Positions 1-13,132 of a DNA stretch of 64,000 nucleotides are shown piece after piece. Both the position numbers and the translations under genes were made by a program. Position 1 is the first letter of the stretch. Every line of letters begins with the position of its first letter. Below the pieces are notes generated by a model, which worked only from the letters and a program-made list of their open reading frames with translations, searched no databases and was not told the origin of the DNA. Origin of the DNA: Brugia malayi (lineage: Eukaryota; Nematoda; Chromadorea; Rhabditida; Onchocercidae); the NCBI RefSeq assembly GCF_000002995.4, contig NW_025062479.1, positions 5,263,221 through 5,327,220 on the forward strand, in the 5' to 3' direction.

Positions 1-80
1 TACCGCAACTAAACGTTCATCTGCTACTTGAAACACAGCTCGTTGAAGATCGGAAACAATGGCACGCATTCCAACTAAAT
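1..80 (-). CDS. Internal exon of an unidentified gene running off the window edge
   Basis: On the minus strand a TTGAACAG acceptor is followed by an open frame that runs to the window edge (DLVGMRAIVSDLQRAVF, then QVADERLVAV). The composition looks coding: no stops, mixed charged and hydrophobic residues, and fewer A/T runs than the flanks. I do not recognise the family. The rest of the gene would lie to the left of base 1, and I found no convincing upstream exon between base 81 and 1 kb. Confidence 0.35.
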
Positions 81-3000
81 CTGTTCAAATCTTCCACATT
101 GTTTTTCCAAACCATAAACTGCAGTGAGATGAATCGAACATGACGTTAAAACTGTAGAAAGGGGTGATGGACTAACTGGGATGTATTTAAACCTAGAAAT
201 CTTGACGGATGTAAACCTGAAAATGGACAAATTTCGCAATACACTTTCCCTTTAAGTCTCTTTTCCACAATAACTGTTGAACAAACGAAAATAGTTAAAC
301 ATCGAAATAAATAGTACGAGGACGCATCGCCCTGCACCCCACTCGCTACACCCCGATACGTTAACAAAAGTTAACTCTCTTATCACTTCAAGAACTTCCC
401 ATTACGAAAAGATTCTGACCACTTCTCCGCACGGCATACGATGATACTAAGCAACGGAAGGGTAGATATCACGGCAGGTTTCCCGAAGTTAAAAATTCAA
501 CAAGCATCATACATATTAGCTACATATTCATTTTTGTGCACTATTAAACTGATAACCGCGCATTACTCGAAATGTTTTATCAGTCAAAATCACTTTTAGC
601 TCAGGAAACACTTGCATAATTTCAGAAAAGACTCGTATGGTTTGTTTTATAGCTTATTTATTACGAACATGTGTCCTGATTATAAATTTATGTAATTACA
701 AGGTCTTGTGAGACTAACATTTACTCTTAACAGTATCGTATCATTCTGTTAATTTTCATAAAACTGAGGGAACCGTTAGCTGAGATCGAATTATTAGACT
801 GACAAAAGTTTGTTCACAAGATAGAATTTCAGGAAGTCCATTTGTGTGAGACTTGTGTATAGGAGCAACTTGTACGTTATAACTGGGTATAGCGAGGAAG
901 TGTGGGCCTCAATTAAGACTGAGACCGATCGATAATGGAATTTCCTTTCCAGTGGATCTTTTGAAGAGCACCAAATTCTTCAACCAAAATATTTTGGAAT
1001 ATGCAGATAAGAATTACAGAGACGAATTCTTCACAAGGTGTGAAGTAATTATACAGAAGTTCTCAAGTCTCATTCATTATAAGAAACCAAGAAACAGCAC
1101 ACATCGATGCACAGTAAATACCGTGCAACAGCTGCTGCATTTATAAGCAAATTTCACTGACTGTTTGTGGAAACTTGCTGAACTGAAAGCAAATATGTTT
1201 GAAACCTTCTAACTACTGTAAGCTAAATTTCTTCTCGAGAACACTGCTTAATGGCAATTGATACGATAGCGAATAACCATAAAGATAACCAAATAACCAC
1301 TCCTTCACATATTTCCATTCTAAAGACATTTGTTTGCTTCCCTTAATCTCATCACTTGTTAAAATTATTCATCTAAAATTATGTCCAAAAAAATGAAACT
1401 GGCATTTGGATTTTTTCTGGTATCCTTAACTTTTTCCTCCTACGTATGAAGCCTGAAAGGTTTGACTGCTTGAGCTTTTTTAATAACAGTTTTTTTGGAT
1501 ACAAAAAAGTTGAATTTATAATTTCAAACATGGAAACATTAAACATGCATTCATCCTAAATTTGTCGTACAATCATTACTTATAAAACATAACTCATACT
1601 TAAATTCTTGCCAGTTTTTAACATTGTTGTGCTTTGCTCGAAGCACTTGAGTACCAAATCCCGGATTATCCAAACGATATATTTACATAGGACCAATTTC
1701 CACTGACTCGCATCACGCGCTTACTTTTCATAGAATATTCGCGTAGTAGCTTCACAAACATTTAACAATTGGTACCATATTTCAATGTAAAGAATGTTTA
1801 GTTCGAGACTGCCCTGGTTATTTGCATGTATCTGTCAGACTTTGTCTGATAAAGAACCAAAATCTAGCAATTTGGATAATGTATACATAAATAATGTTGA
1901 TGGGGGGGGATACATGGCAGTTCGATACAGCCGAAATAATTTTTTTTTTTTTAAGATAACAATCTTAAACGAATAAATTGCCGTGTTTCTGTTCCAAATA
2001 CAATGCACTATTTTGAAGAATCTCATCATTCTCTACCTCTTAGAATAGAGAAATAAGAAAAATTAGCTGATCTTTCGTTCTATAAATGCGAATAAATTAA
2101 CTAGTGAATTAAATGAACAACTAAGGTTGAAAATTGAAACTGAAATTTGTACGGGTCTAGACAATACATATTAATTAACAGTTAGTTCTTCGAATTGAAA
2201 AATTAGCCAAAAAACATTAACAAATCGATTGGACATGATGTTTCAAATAGCTACTATAGTCATGGTTATATGGTATATCATAAACAATGGTAATAAATCA
2301 GAAACGACAGCTAATATGACTAAATTTTGTCAACGAAAGCAAAATAACTCTTGAAATAAAAGTCACAGAAGAAAATATAACAAAACATAATACTATCCTA
2401 AGTTTATGAAAACAAAACTTGAAAACTGGTCCTTCCTAAATTACTGGAAATGGAATAAAATCCGAAATGAAATAAAAGTCTTATATTCTTCTAAGGAGAA
2501 AATAACACATATAAAGGTGAATAAAAAAAAAAAAAAAAAACCACTAGAAAAATACAACTACAAGATAAGTCGAGTAAAACAAATAGATAAATTACATATA
2601 AAATTAAAGCGATGAATCTAAAAACTTCCAGAAGTCTAATAAACTCTAATAGTTACGAAAACTTCAACCATGAAGAACAAAAAAAAAAGAAGAGAAATCA
2701 AACAACTACTAAAAAAAGGAAAGCTCCATGAAAACACACCAATAGCAACACAGAAAAGCAACCTTCAAGACGCGAGATCTAACAAACAAGTAAGAAAAAA
2801 AAATTATAATTAAGTGACAAATTTTTTGAACGGCATGTATATCCCTTTTGCTAATCAGTTGATATCGAGCGATACTGTACCATCTACATGGGAAATTAGA
2901 ATGTCTGGCGATGACAACTGACCTAAGGAAGCAATGCTGTCGCTGTGTGTAATGTTATTTGAGCATAGATTACTACAAGTTATTTCTTCCAATAATACAT

Positions 3001-3528
3001 CCTGTTTAGAGCGCCGCTTATCATAAAACCTGCAAAGGATTTCAAAATTTATGTACAGAAACTGAAATAATCTTGTTGTATGAAACAGATTATTATTCCA
3101 ATTATCAAACTCCTTGAATATATTAAGAAGCTATGTTTTTCTTTCTTCCTGTAATAAATAAGCCAAAAAATTTTCATGCTATACTAATAGCGCACCGTGC
3201 GGTAAATTAGAAAACCTGAAGCTGTACATGGTTATGCACTGAAAGAATAAGTAATCCTATTTTAGTACAAGAAAGAGGGAAAAAATAAGAACTTTTGATA
3301 AAAGCAAATATTTTGAAAATACTGTCACTGAATAAGTTTGGAAATCAGTTACGATATATTTCGTAAATTACTTATCACTGAAGTGTGACGTATCCTGAAA
3401 AACCCTATATACCCATATATGTGTAAATACCATATATTTATATGGATATACTTATATGTGCATGCATGTATATGTGTGTTAGGTCATCAAAAACCCAGTA
3501 ATAGAAAATATATATATATATATATATA
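81..3528. other. Intergenic, AT-rich, no supported gene
   Basis: This stretch holds homopolymer A runs (around 2523-2540), a TA tract at 3510-3530 and weak open frames only. One frame at 949-1146 (+) starts right after a TTTCCAG acceptor-like site and reads DLLKSTKFFNQNILEYADKN before a stop about 60 codons on. It has no recognisable homology and no partner exons, so I do not call it a gene. Confidence 0.5.
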
Positions 3529-5577
3529 TTAAATAGAAAAAATATACCTCTGCATGATTCCGAGCAATATACTTCCAGGTAACCGTTGATGTTCTCTAAT
3601 TAAGTCATGTACCTCGCCCTTCACAGCCTTTTTTACATCTTCTGGATTCATATCAGAAGAAAAATAAAGAGGTCTGCCTAGATGCGTTCTGGAAAACCGC
3701 TAGGAAATGATAGTATTATGAAGAGTTCAAATAAGATATAAAAAAGTATACTAAATGTAAGTTCATTAAGGTATGAACTTGAAAATCGTTACATAGCTAT
3801 GAAATACGGCATTAATCTCATCGTCAAGACCTTCACTAAGTTTCGTTGGTAATTTTGAGAAAAAAGCATAATAAAAAGAATAAACGTCATCAAACTTCAG
3901 AAACGTACATCATTTTAACCGGGAAACCACCGTATACTGGACAAAGTGGTAGTCGCGTTTTTTCATAAATCCATCTAAAAATCTCTGAAATGCATATTGA
4001 TTACCGACTATAAATTTGGGTTTGGTATATGCACCAAGAAGACCCAGTAAATAGCAACCTTGCAATTGGACGATGTAAAATGAAATAAATTCTTACTTCG
4101 TCCACAACGCGGAGTACGGAAAGCATCACGACAATTTTCAGTAAACATTGGAATTACGGGCTAAAATAGCATAATAAAAAAATAAGAGTGAAAGAATATA
4201 GCAAACGGAATGGATGAATAATCCGCATTTAATTGAACAACTTTAGTTACAGTTCTTCAATTAAATGATTGTGGACTTTATTTCTTTCAAAAAATTCTTC
4301 AGATTTCACTTAAGTATAATCTAAAGGCTAACCGTTCCTGGACAACCAATGATAACTTTAGCAAAGCCCAAACGGCGAGCCCACATAATGTTATAACGAG
4401 TGGGATCAGAAAACAAGGCTTCACGAACACCACCGGGAGCAATGCATAGTAAATGGCCATCCTTCAGCCGTGCCATACAATCATCTACCGTTCCAGGAGT
4501 TATATAAAAAACCTTACAAATCATTCCCCATCCTGAAAAGACGTGCATTAAATTTTAAATACTAAGTCAAGATTAAGTTTATAGAACTAGATTAGTCTGC
4601 TGCGACAAAATAAGAAGGACGAAAACTTATGATGTCATTCAGAGCAGAAGGAAGAAAATGAGGAATAAATAAAATACCAGGTATTTTGAAGATGAATTTA
4701 TCACCAACACAGTGAAGAGTACGCTTCTTATGAAGCATACATTTGGCAATAACATAATATACATCTATTGGTAATGTTCCGTGGTAATATACAAGAAGAG
4801 CGGAGCCTTCATTAGGCACATTTTCCAAACCTTTTATTTCATAACCTGTAAAAAAAAAAAAAAAAAAATATTCATCGAAATGCTTTATAAATAAAATCCA
4901 GTGTTTTTGAAACTATTATGAACTATATTTGACTTTAACAGGTTGATAATTTATGCGTTTTTCATCAAGTAGAAAAAAACTTCAGAACTCTGCTGAACTA
5001 TGAATTATATGATATAAAAAGCAACATAAAACATTCTATAAGAAATATTTTCCAATAATTTACCGTGCCAGACATATCCTACTGCATCCCAGAAGGATGC
5101 GATACTGATACGTGCGCCATCCCATAAACTACTAGCGTAAGCCTCTCGAATACGATTTCGCAAGCCATAAATATGAAGAAAAATGACACAACCATATATA
5201 AAAAGTAGAAGAATAGCTGGTAATATGAAAGCGACGAACAGTGGCAGGAAAAGCCATATAAGATACTGAAAAGCTGGTATTTATCTTTAAACAAGCCAGT
5301 TCATGTGCATTTCAAACGAAAATGTAAGGTAAGGAATGTAAGTGCTAAGCTTTTATTCTGAAAAGGAAAGTGGTAAGCAGTTCTGGTTCTTATTTCATCG
5401 AAATCTAGAAAAAAACTTCAGAAAAGCATATGGGACATTCCAACGCACTTCCAAATAATCCCAATCAACACAATCAATTGCCCATGAAATCCATAACAAT
5501 AAGACTTCGACATATGGTTGCAACCACGAAGGCCACTGCATATTTTTCAATGATAAAAGAGTACCCTTAATCAACAT
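3529..5577 (-). CDS. tmem68: TMEM68-type glycerolipid acyltransferase
   Basis: A membrane acyltransferase of the LPLAT/DGAT2-like superfamily. The human homologue TMEM68 makes triacylglycerol and ether lipids at the ER; that role is inferred from homology. Exons are 5577-5449, 5265-5064, 4845-4678, 4532-4333, 4160-4097, 3984-3909 and 3688-3529. All junctions are GT-AG and in phase, giving 332 aa from the first Met, or 320 aa from the Met at 5541 (human about 324). Visible are a hydrophobic N-terminal segment (FVAFILPAILLLFIYGCVIF), the linker block LWDGARISIASFWDAVGYVW, the catalytic His block YYHGTLPIDVYY, the GGVREA block with IPMFTEN, and the C-terminal REHQRLPG helix. The lowercase symbol follows the human gene; a nematode symbol is not claimed. 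Identity is firm; only the choice of start codon is open. Confidence 0.88.
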
Positions 5578-7084
5578 GGACTTCGAGTAATTATTTGTTC
5601 CTGAAAATTCTGAATGCAAACATAAAAACTGAGATAACAAACTATGAGATAATACATTGAAAAATCAAATCAGGAATCTGCAGTTATAAATTGTTTAAAT
5701 GTTAAACATTGCATAACGTATGCATGTACAAGAAATATATTTAATGCAGCAGTTACAAATTTCTAAGCACAGGATTCTAAGACGATAAAGCTAATCAATT
5801 CTCATTCCTACTGAAATTTATAGGAGATTTAAGAAACACAATATGCATAAGCCGCACAGTGTTCACTCATCACCAGTTTCTAACACCTATTTTTTTAAAA
5901 AAAGGAAGTCATCTGTACTTCTAATAAGAATGATCTACAGTGAATAGAATAAAACACTCATTTTCTATTTCAGTACACCGCAATATTCGCACCGAGACAC
6001 TGGAAACTTCTTTGTTGCAACCATAGTGACATCACCGAGTATAACGAAGTCCGTGTAACATGGTAAGTACTCTGAACAAATCATACCATCGGCCAGAAAC
6101 CGTTATTTTTCAGTAAAAGTAAATATTTTATGCATTCGATTGCTAAAAAAAGTATTCACGCTATTTCTAACGTCTACTTCCACCAGAAATACACGTTAGG
6201 AAAGAACAAACGCTTTCATTACATCATTCAGAACTGAACGAAAAGGATCACTGAGAAAGAATCAGTATTTTCCCTAAGTCTTAATACTAGCATTTCCTAA
6301 TATTTTAACTACAGCTCGTGCAAAACAGTTAATTTTGCATTACTTTTAGAAATAGCTCAATTTTTGATAACCAAAATGTTGTCATCTTTTTTACGTACTT
6401 TGTTTATGAAACTCCAACTCAATAAAGGTGAAACTATTTAGAATAGACTTACCGGCTACCTAAGGGTAAAAAATATCAAAAAATATGTATTTTTCTCAGG
6501 ATATAAGATCGTGAATTTACAGTCCTTCCAGTAACATCATGGCCAAAGTTTCTTGCGGAATTTCAGAACTAAGCTCGTGAGCATAAGAATCACCTCAATT
6601 CTTATACATTCGCAGCACTAATGAGTAACTTATCAAAATGTTTTGCTCAGAAAGTTTGAAGACCAATCCATTTACAACAGGTTCCGTGGAGCTTCCAAGA
6701 AACAAGAAATCTCAGTTTAATTTTAGGACCTTTATTAAGATTTAAACAAAAATTCATTAATCAAAATACATGACATTTAAACATTGCCGCATTAAGCCAA
6801 AACTTATAAAAACAGTAAAGACATTAAGAAGACGAAAATGGTCAATAAAACAATTTTGGCTATAGCTCTATTAAAAAAAAGGAAATCGTGTTATTCTAGG
6901 ACAAAAAAGCCAGATGTGATTCATGAATTCTTGATAATTATGGACCCGATTTGGTACAATTTTTATCCAATTTATTTTATGCCTTAGTAATTTAAAAAAG
7001 TGGTTTCCCACCTCAAATATTACAAATCAAAATAAGATTTAGAACAAAGAAATTTCAAAGAAAATATTTCAATGGGGAGGTTTC
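5578..7084. other. Intergenic spacer between two minus-strand genes
   Basis: There is no supported coding exon on either strand. It presumably holds the promoter and 5' UTR of the TMEM68-type gene and the 3' UTR of COA1. Nothing distinctive was seen. Confidence 0.5.
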
Positions 7085-8060
7085 TCAACTCCTAAAATGG
7101 CAACAAAACTGATTAGAAGGCATAATAGAACAGATATCATTCGAACTGTCTAAATGGACTAAACTTCCAGACCACTTCCCATTATCGTAAATAACAATGT
7201 TATCACCCGCTCCATCAAGCTCAAGCTCAATTTGGACCGTTTCAAAGTTTTTACCATTTTCATCACGTTCCGCTCGAACTACCATTATTCCACCATCATG
7301 TTCTCCACAAATCGGGATTCGCAACTGAAGCAGTATGAATTACTTTTTATTAGCTACCTCAGACTTCCGTTCATCGATTATTTAAAATCTTATTATAGTG
7401 AGTCCATGCTTTGCTCGATATAAATTGGTTAGATCAATTTTATGGAACTATAAAAATCTAGTGAGCGACGTGAATTACATATCCGTTTAACAGAACTAAT
7501 CCAACTCATTTTATCCCGCCTTCCAACAGGGATAACACAATAAGACTTTTTATTAACTACCTCAGACTTCCGTTCATCGATATAATTTCTTTTCCTGTCC
7601 ACTAAATCAACTTCACCAACAGCAAGCGGTAGTCCCAAAAATTCCATTGCCTTTTCATGCTTTGATAACACTGTGAAAGCAGTTCTACAATAAATTTAAC
7701 TGAAAATACAAAACTAACAGGTGGAAGAAGGCCTAAAAGTAAAAACAACTGCACATTTTCTATGACATAAACCAATATCTAGTACAAAGCAGAACCGAAC
7801 TTTTACAGTAAGGATAAATACATTATATTATATTGCTGCATATGTTACGAAGCTTTGCGTAGTGAAACGTCATTTGTCTATTTACTACTAGGCAATTAAC
7901 TTATCAACGGATTTTCTTACCTGTAATGAGAGAAACCCCGAATTTTTTTCTGGATTTTCTTCTGCAGATATATGTGGGTATATATAAGCTGACAGATTAG
8001 GATGAAAGCTCCACCACTGGCTATACTCGCTACCGTAAAATGTCTGCCATTAGACATCAT
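7085..8060 (-). CDS. coa1: COA1-like mitochondrial respiratory complex assembly factor
   Basis: A small single-pass inner-membrane protein related to COA1, which assists early assembly of cytochrome c oxidase (and complex I in mammals). Exons are 8060-7921, 7684-7561 and 7324-7085, encoding 167 aa (human COA1 146). The start is the first of two adjacent Met codons. It is followed by a basic stretch and one membrane segment (VASIASGGAFILICQLIY), then the family core: HEKAMEFLGLPL, a VDLVDRKR block, IPICGEHDGGIMVVRAERDE and a final beta-rich VQIELELDG segment. The order of these blocks matches human COA1. The gene lies head-to-head with the ZNF593-like gene across a 284-bp shared promoter gap. 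Intron 2 carries a duplicated copy of the exon 2 end (see repeat entries). Confidence 0.8.
7342..7378. repeat. Direct repeat copy A (relic of COA1 exon 2 end) in intron 2
   Basis: These 37 bp match 7545-7581 with a single mismatch (G/A), at an offset of 203 bp. Read on the minus strand, the copy carries the last coding bases of exon 2 (IDERKSE), the splice donor and about 16 bases of intron. It ends about 17 bases before the exon 3 acceptor, so a cryptic donor sits almost on top of the acceptor. Confidence 0.9.
7545..7581. repeat. Direct repeat copy B (COA1 exon 2 end and donor)
   Basis: This is the functional copy of the 37-bp repeat. It spans the final 21 coding bases of exon 2 and the GTAGTTAAT donor. 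It pairs with 7342-7378. Confidence 0.9.
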
Positions 8061-8344
8061 ACGTCTGGTTGAAGAGTTTTGGAGTTAATTAAATAGAACA
8101 TCTGCTTAAGTTAATTCATTATGGCAACATTCCTGTGGCATCATAAGAAACGGAACAGAACGTGAAACCAACTCCCCAACACCCGCAAACAGCGACCTCC
8201 CACTCTACTGGAGAAAACTAAAGGTTACAAATCTTGTTGCATGCAAATTTAGAGTCTCGCGTCGTGGAGGTTTTAGGTACTTGTTAATTTCCATGATGAT
8301 GATGATGCTTTATTTCCATGTTATTCGTTTAAGAGATATACGGG
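8061..8344. promoter_or_regulatory. Shared divergent promoter gap, COA1 / ZNF593-like
   Basis: A 284-bp gap separates the start codons of two head-to-head genes. It is less AT-rich than the surrounding spacers and has a C-rich stretch at 8168-8205. No TATA box or initiator was identified with confidence; the regulatory role is inferred from layout alone. Confidence 0.4.
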
Positions 8345-8961
8345 ATGCCGAAAAAGCATACAACATCGAATAAAATAAGAAAGAGAAAGGGGAAAGACAT
8401 GGATCAGATTATTAAAGAAATCAGGTCAGAGAAGCGACGACGTTTCATAGCTCGTCAAATAAACTTTGATCTCGATTTACCAGGTAACTCTATTTGCTAG
8501 TTTCTTCATCATTTCTAGTTACTCAGTCTTCCATAAAAAGTAGAAATCAAATGTGAACTTATGAAGGGAAGCGTCGTTCATCTCTGTATTTCGGATTTTC
8601 ACTTCATTCATTTGAGGATGTTCTTAATCTTTTAGCAATTGTGAAGCCTAAGGTACTATTTCCAATGTTTGTTTAGGTGATGGACAGTTCTACTGTGTTG
8701 AATGTGATCGGTATTTTATTGATGAAAAATCTCTGATAAGTCACAAGTCGAGTAAGGGTACTGTTCTTTTCATCCTTTTTAAAAATTTTTTACCGCACAA
8801 TTCGTACCGGGACATTTCTCCGAGAGTTCAGAAATTTGCAACCATCTGGATGAGATTGACTTTTTCTAGTTCATCGACAGCGACTAAAGCGATTACGAGA
8901 ACCGGTATACACGCAACATGAAGCTGAAGAATCTGTTGGGTTAAGGACTACCCTCTCTTGA
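8345..8961 (+). CDS. ZNF593/Bud20-like ribosome-biogenesis zinc-finger protein
   Basis: Exons are 8345-8483, 8677-8757 and 8870-8961, giving 103 aa. The N-terminus is strongly basic (MPKKHTTSNKIRKRKGKD). It is followed by a C2H2 finger with spacing C-X2-C-X12-H-X5-H, starting at FYCVECDRYF, and the family tail LKRLREPVYTQHEAEESVG, whose TQHEAE motif is typical of ZNF593/Bud20. Yeast Bud20 is a shuttling factor needed for pre-60S ribosome export; the role here is inferred from that. All three exons are joined by GT-AG introns with consistent phase. I recall the C. elegans counterpart lying in the Y56A3A cosmid, as trap-4 does, which would make part of this neighbourhood conserved; that needs checking. 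Confidence 0.85.
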
Positions 8962-11171
8962 TATTTTATATACTAATCGAGATTTTCCTGTTTATGCTTC
9001 TTTCTTTACGGAGTTCTTGAGAGAAATACATTTATACGTTAGCTTCAATAAATTCAATACATCTATTATTTTTTAACCAGTGTTTGTAGAATTTGGATGC
9101 TTTGCCTTCCTCAGTTTTGTTCATATGTTAAGATCTAATTTGACAAAATTCCAACAGGTTTCCAAACATTACAAATAGAAGAATAATATTTTATACTGCG
9201 GAATTAGCAGAAATGGCAGCCAAAAAGATATCGGTAATTCAATAGCTACGCTTATTGTTCATTTACGAAACAACGAAGAATTCGGTTGTTGTACTGCAGG
9301 AAGATCAACATGAAACTCTCTGCAGCAGTATACTATACTTCAAGGATTCCTGTTCACAGAGTTCTAAATTATATATTATATCTTGTATGACACAGATATG
9401 TTGCAGCTACCAGAGAATTAATGACAAATTCAGCTTAATTTCCAGACATCAGTTCATTATCACTACATTTTGATTTTAAAATATTTTGTAGTCAGTGGAA
9501 ATTTTAAGTTATTCTTATATCTCACTCCCATACTTCCTATGTATATGATTTGAAAGCCCTGTAAAAAAAAAACTCTTGTATCCCATCCATATATATATAA
9601 GTTTTCCTCTCTCTATTTCAATAATCAAACTTCGTTACAGTGTATTCATCGGTCAAGCTTCGTAAGTCTTTTTCAAGAAAAACCTTAAGGTCAAAACTAT
9701 TCTCTCAAAACAGGAAATGTTTTCGTAGCACTTTCCAATGAATTCACTGTTTGCCAACACCATCCATCATTCATTTTTCTCAGAAGGACTGTACATTTGA
9801 CATCACTTCCAGTATGCGTTCAAAACCGACCGCAAGATGCCAAATCATGTTTCTCATATACGATTACAGATGCTTTCCAGAAAGACACGTTGATTTTATC
9901 TGATTACAACAAACCTAGGACAACGCTTCTCGAAGCGGTTGAGATCTTATCGTCATTGAAAACATTGTCCCTAACCTTTGCATGATCTACCTCAAATTGG
10001 AAGACGAAATTAAAAAAATCTTCTCTCACACAAAACAGTGAGCCATGACTATCAACGATTCTAGTCATGTTTCTGTATAATTATCACTATCTCTCTACTA
10101 CTATAGAAAATCAAATTTCCCGATGCATGTTCAATCTGAAAAAGCGTCAGTGAAATGGCTCAGTCGTCGTCCTCTTAATCTTGTCGATATCGTATTGTTA
10201 CCTCCAAAGTTTAAGGAAACGTAGAATTATCGATTGTACACATGGCCACATTATCATAAGAATTATATCTGCTTAATTAAAGCATAAATTCAAAATAAAT
10301 CACGAAACTAGCCCTCTTCGACAACCGTTATAAAGATGCAGACTCTCCATGTATGTCCTAAATTAAACACTTCTAATGCAAAAAAGTTCATCAGCGCATG
10401 TTCGCTTAACACTTGCAGTAATAAATTTAGTTCTTAGCAATTGGAAGCAGCTATTCAGTTCCACAACTACTGAACCTGTTTTCGCCAAACAGTCCCCTAT
10501 GTTTCTTTCTGCAATATATTTTGAAATGGACAATCACCTTCAACCTTATAAACACTTTTGAACATTAATCTTAGAGAAATCTTTGTTCTTACTTAGTATG
10601 AGCTTTACCAGCGAAAATTTTTGCCGAAGCGTTTTATCACTTACAATTAATAATTTTCTGGATTTATATTCTTACATCTTTCCGAATAATTATGGCAGTT
10701 CTATTATTCTAATCGATCATTCTACCTTACAAGTCTTTGTAAGTCTTACATTACCAATTTACAGATTAAAAAACTGATAAACATGCACACTAAGCCGATG
10801 CATTATGTTGCAAATTACGTAAATACTACTTGAACATAAGTACAAATACTTTGTAAACAGCTGGGTGCAGCATTTGAGCTCGTCTTTGAAGCCTAGCACC
10901 AAAACTTCTACAACGGTTCAAACAAATTCTTCAAAATTTGGAAACAGTACGATGTCTTGAAACTCAAACTCTTAAAATTTTATGGGAAGCACTTCATCAA
11001 TGATGTAATTATAAAAACTCGCAAACCAAAAATTTCTGGAGATTTGCATCCTGTTTCCACCGAGTGAACTTAACGGTGAATAATGACTAAACAGTACACA
11101 ATGTAAGTTACACGACGTTAAGACGCATACAGTAAACGACAATGTAAACCAAAAATGATCGATGGCTTTTA
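8962..11171. other. Intergenic region with no supported gene
   Basis: This 2.2 kb lies between the 3' ends of the convergent ZNF593-like and FAM210 genes. Several 60-70 codon open frames occur on the plus strand, but none has a recognisable motif, good initiation context or partner exon. Confidence 0.5.
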
Positions 11172-12667
11172 CTAGGATTTTTTAATTCCACTGGTATTCT
11201 GCCGTTTTTTATTTCCGACAGATCCCACTCTATTAAACTTTAGTTGATAACGGCGTTTTATTTTTCTTACTTTATTCGTATATTTCAATCGCATTTTATA
11301 TTTCACTTCCTTTGCTGTCATTATACCCATTCGTCGAAGAATAGGGAAACTAAGCTGTATTAGTAACACAGTAGTAGCATAACGAAATGGAGTAGCGATC
11401 TGAAACGAGACCGAATTGAAATTTCACTAAGCAACAAACAGTAACATCTTCCGGATGAAAAACAACTACACACGGCACACGATTGTGCATGGATCTTTTG
11501 AAACATGTTACAACGGCCTCGCACTAAACTATTCATCCACGATTGATTAGTCTTAACTATGTAACGCCCTCTATTCTTTTGGTATGTTTCAAACTTTTGC
11601 GTAATTAGTTAGTTGGTAAAGCTCGTACCTTGTACAACAGAAAGGCTACAACAGCAACTCCTGCGTTCGAAGGAACTGATTTTACTCTACCAACAACATA
11701 ATTAGGTACATGGCACTTCTCTAGTAATGCAGCAACATCAAGACCGCTGAAAGTGTTTGAAACCACTAATTTAATTCAATAATAACTGATTTCAGTTTCG
11801 AATTTAATCTTAAATACTCCCAGAAACCGAATAAAAAGAGGAAACTAACCTTTTGACAGTGATATAAAGGACAGTAAACCAAACGATACAGTTTGCAATG
11901 TGTATTGGAATAGCAATATACCAATAACGTTGCAAATAATATTTCAATTTTGCAAATAATCCTGTAGGTTTCGCTTCCTGCAAGGCACAAAATAATTGGC
12001 TGGATCTTTGGAAGAATTTTCTGTTAATAGCGTCAAACAATAATTTTCTGTTAATAGCAGCAATTCATACCCTGTGCTCCTTCTGGACTGCCTCCTCCGC
12101 TTTTTTCAGTTTCTCATCATTTTCAGGAAGTGAAATATTGTGCTTCTAAAAGGCATCATTGAATATAAACATATCTACCGTAGCAAAGAAATCAGTAAAC
12201 TTCTATCCACCCGGGAATTTCTGGACTAGTACTTTTTATAAATACATTATAACCTTCTTAGTGGCAGAAAATCTTATCCTCAGAACTCGCAAGTTATTCG
12301 CAAAATGTGTAAAAGACAGCCCACTTTTCACTAGCTTTCCAGTCAATGAAAATATTCCCAAGATTATGCTCACCCCTATGAAAAACAAAACACTTCAAAA
12401 CCCCTTAATGATTTAAGTACGTACTGCTTCAGTAGCATAGATAAGCCTCCTTGTTTCGCGCAGAACGTTCGAATTTAGGAAAGGATTCGAGATGGATATA
12501 TGTGTTGAGGTGGTGAATTGCATACTGGATGGATTAAAGATAGTCACAATTTTCCTATACGAGTAATTAGATAGCTTGCTTGGCTCAGCTGACAATTTCA
12601 GAAACCTTAGCGAACACTTGCTTTCTACATTGACCATATATGATCGCATCCCTAATGAAGCTAACAT
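11172..12667 (-). CDS. FAM210 (DUF1279) mitochondrial inner-membrane protein
   Basis: Exons are 12667-12425, 12145-12071, 11977-11850, 11746-11629 and 11399-11172; 263 aa with every junction in phase. The N-terminus is Arg/Ser/Lys-rich with almost no acidic residues, as expected of a mitochondrial presequence. A short coiled stretch (KLKKAEEAVQKEHR) precedes the DUF1279 domain: YWYIAIPIHIANCIVWF (membrane segment), GLDVAALLEKC, then NAGVAVVAFLLYK and IATPFRYATTVLLIQLSFP. The tail is highly basic. Human FAM210A and FAM210B are inner-membrane proteins linked to mitochondrial translation and erythroid iron use; the exact role here is unknown. It lies downstream of SSR4 in the same orientation, 465 bp apart, so a nematode operon is possible. 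Confidence 0.85.
12015..12058. repeat. 17-bp direct repeat pair in the short FAM210 intron 2
   Basis: The 17 bases aattttctgttaatagc occur at 12015-12031 and again at 12042-12058. Both copies fall inside the 93-bp intron between exons 2 and 3. Confidence 0.9.
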
Positions 12668-13132
12668 CCTGAAAATCGATGAACCGGGTAGATGTACTAT
12701 GGACTACTGCAACACGACCAATTTCCACAAGATTTATGAACTTTTCACGCTGCAAAATGCGAAAACTTGCATGAAAGGGATGATTTTAACCACACCTTTA
12801 CTGAATTATAAATAAAACAGCAAGTTATCCTAACAGAAGGATCAACAATACAAACCACAACATTTAAAAGGAAAAGAAAGAAACGACACCGATATAAGTA
12901 ACTGCTGAAACTGAATCCTACTTCACATACTCCAAGACAGTAAAGAGTTACATCCTTCAGCCAATGTTCAAAATTTAAATCTCAAAAATTCTTTAAAGAT
13001 GCATAAAATTATGAAAAAACATGGAAAATACCCTTGACTGCTATAAATAAAAGTGACAAAAAGTCACAGTAACATAACAAACACGGCCTTATCCTCATCA
13101 CGATTATCTATAAGATATTTAATATTTGTACT

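Noticed and set aside
11595..11685. tRNA-like sequence (A-box-like TAGTTGGTAAAGC and B-box-like GCGTTCGAAGG)
   Set aside because: Part of it is FAM210 exon 4 coding sequence. The arms do not form a cloverleaf and the B box lacks the conserved end.
12576..12815. 79-codon plus-strand frame
   Set aside because: It starts antisense to FAM210 exon 1, which is supported by phase and homology.
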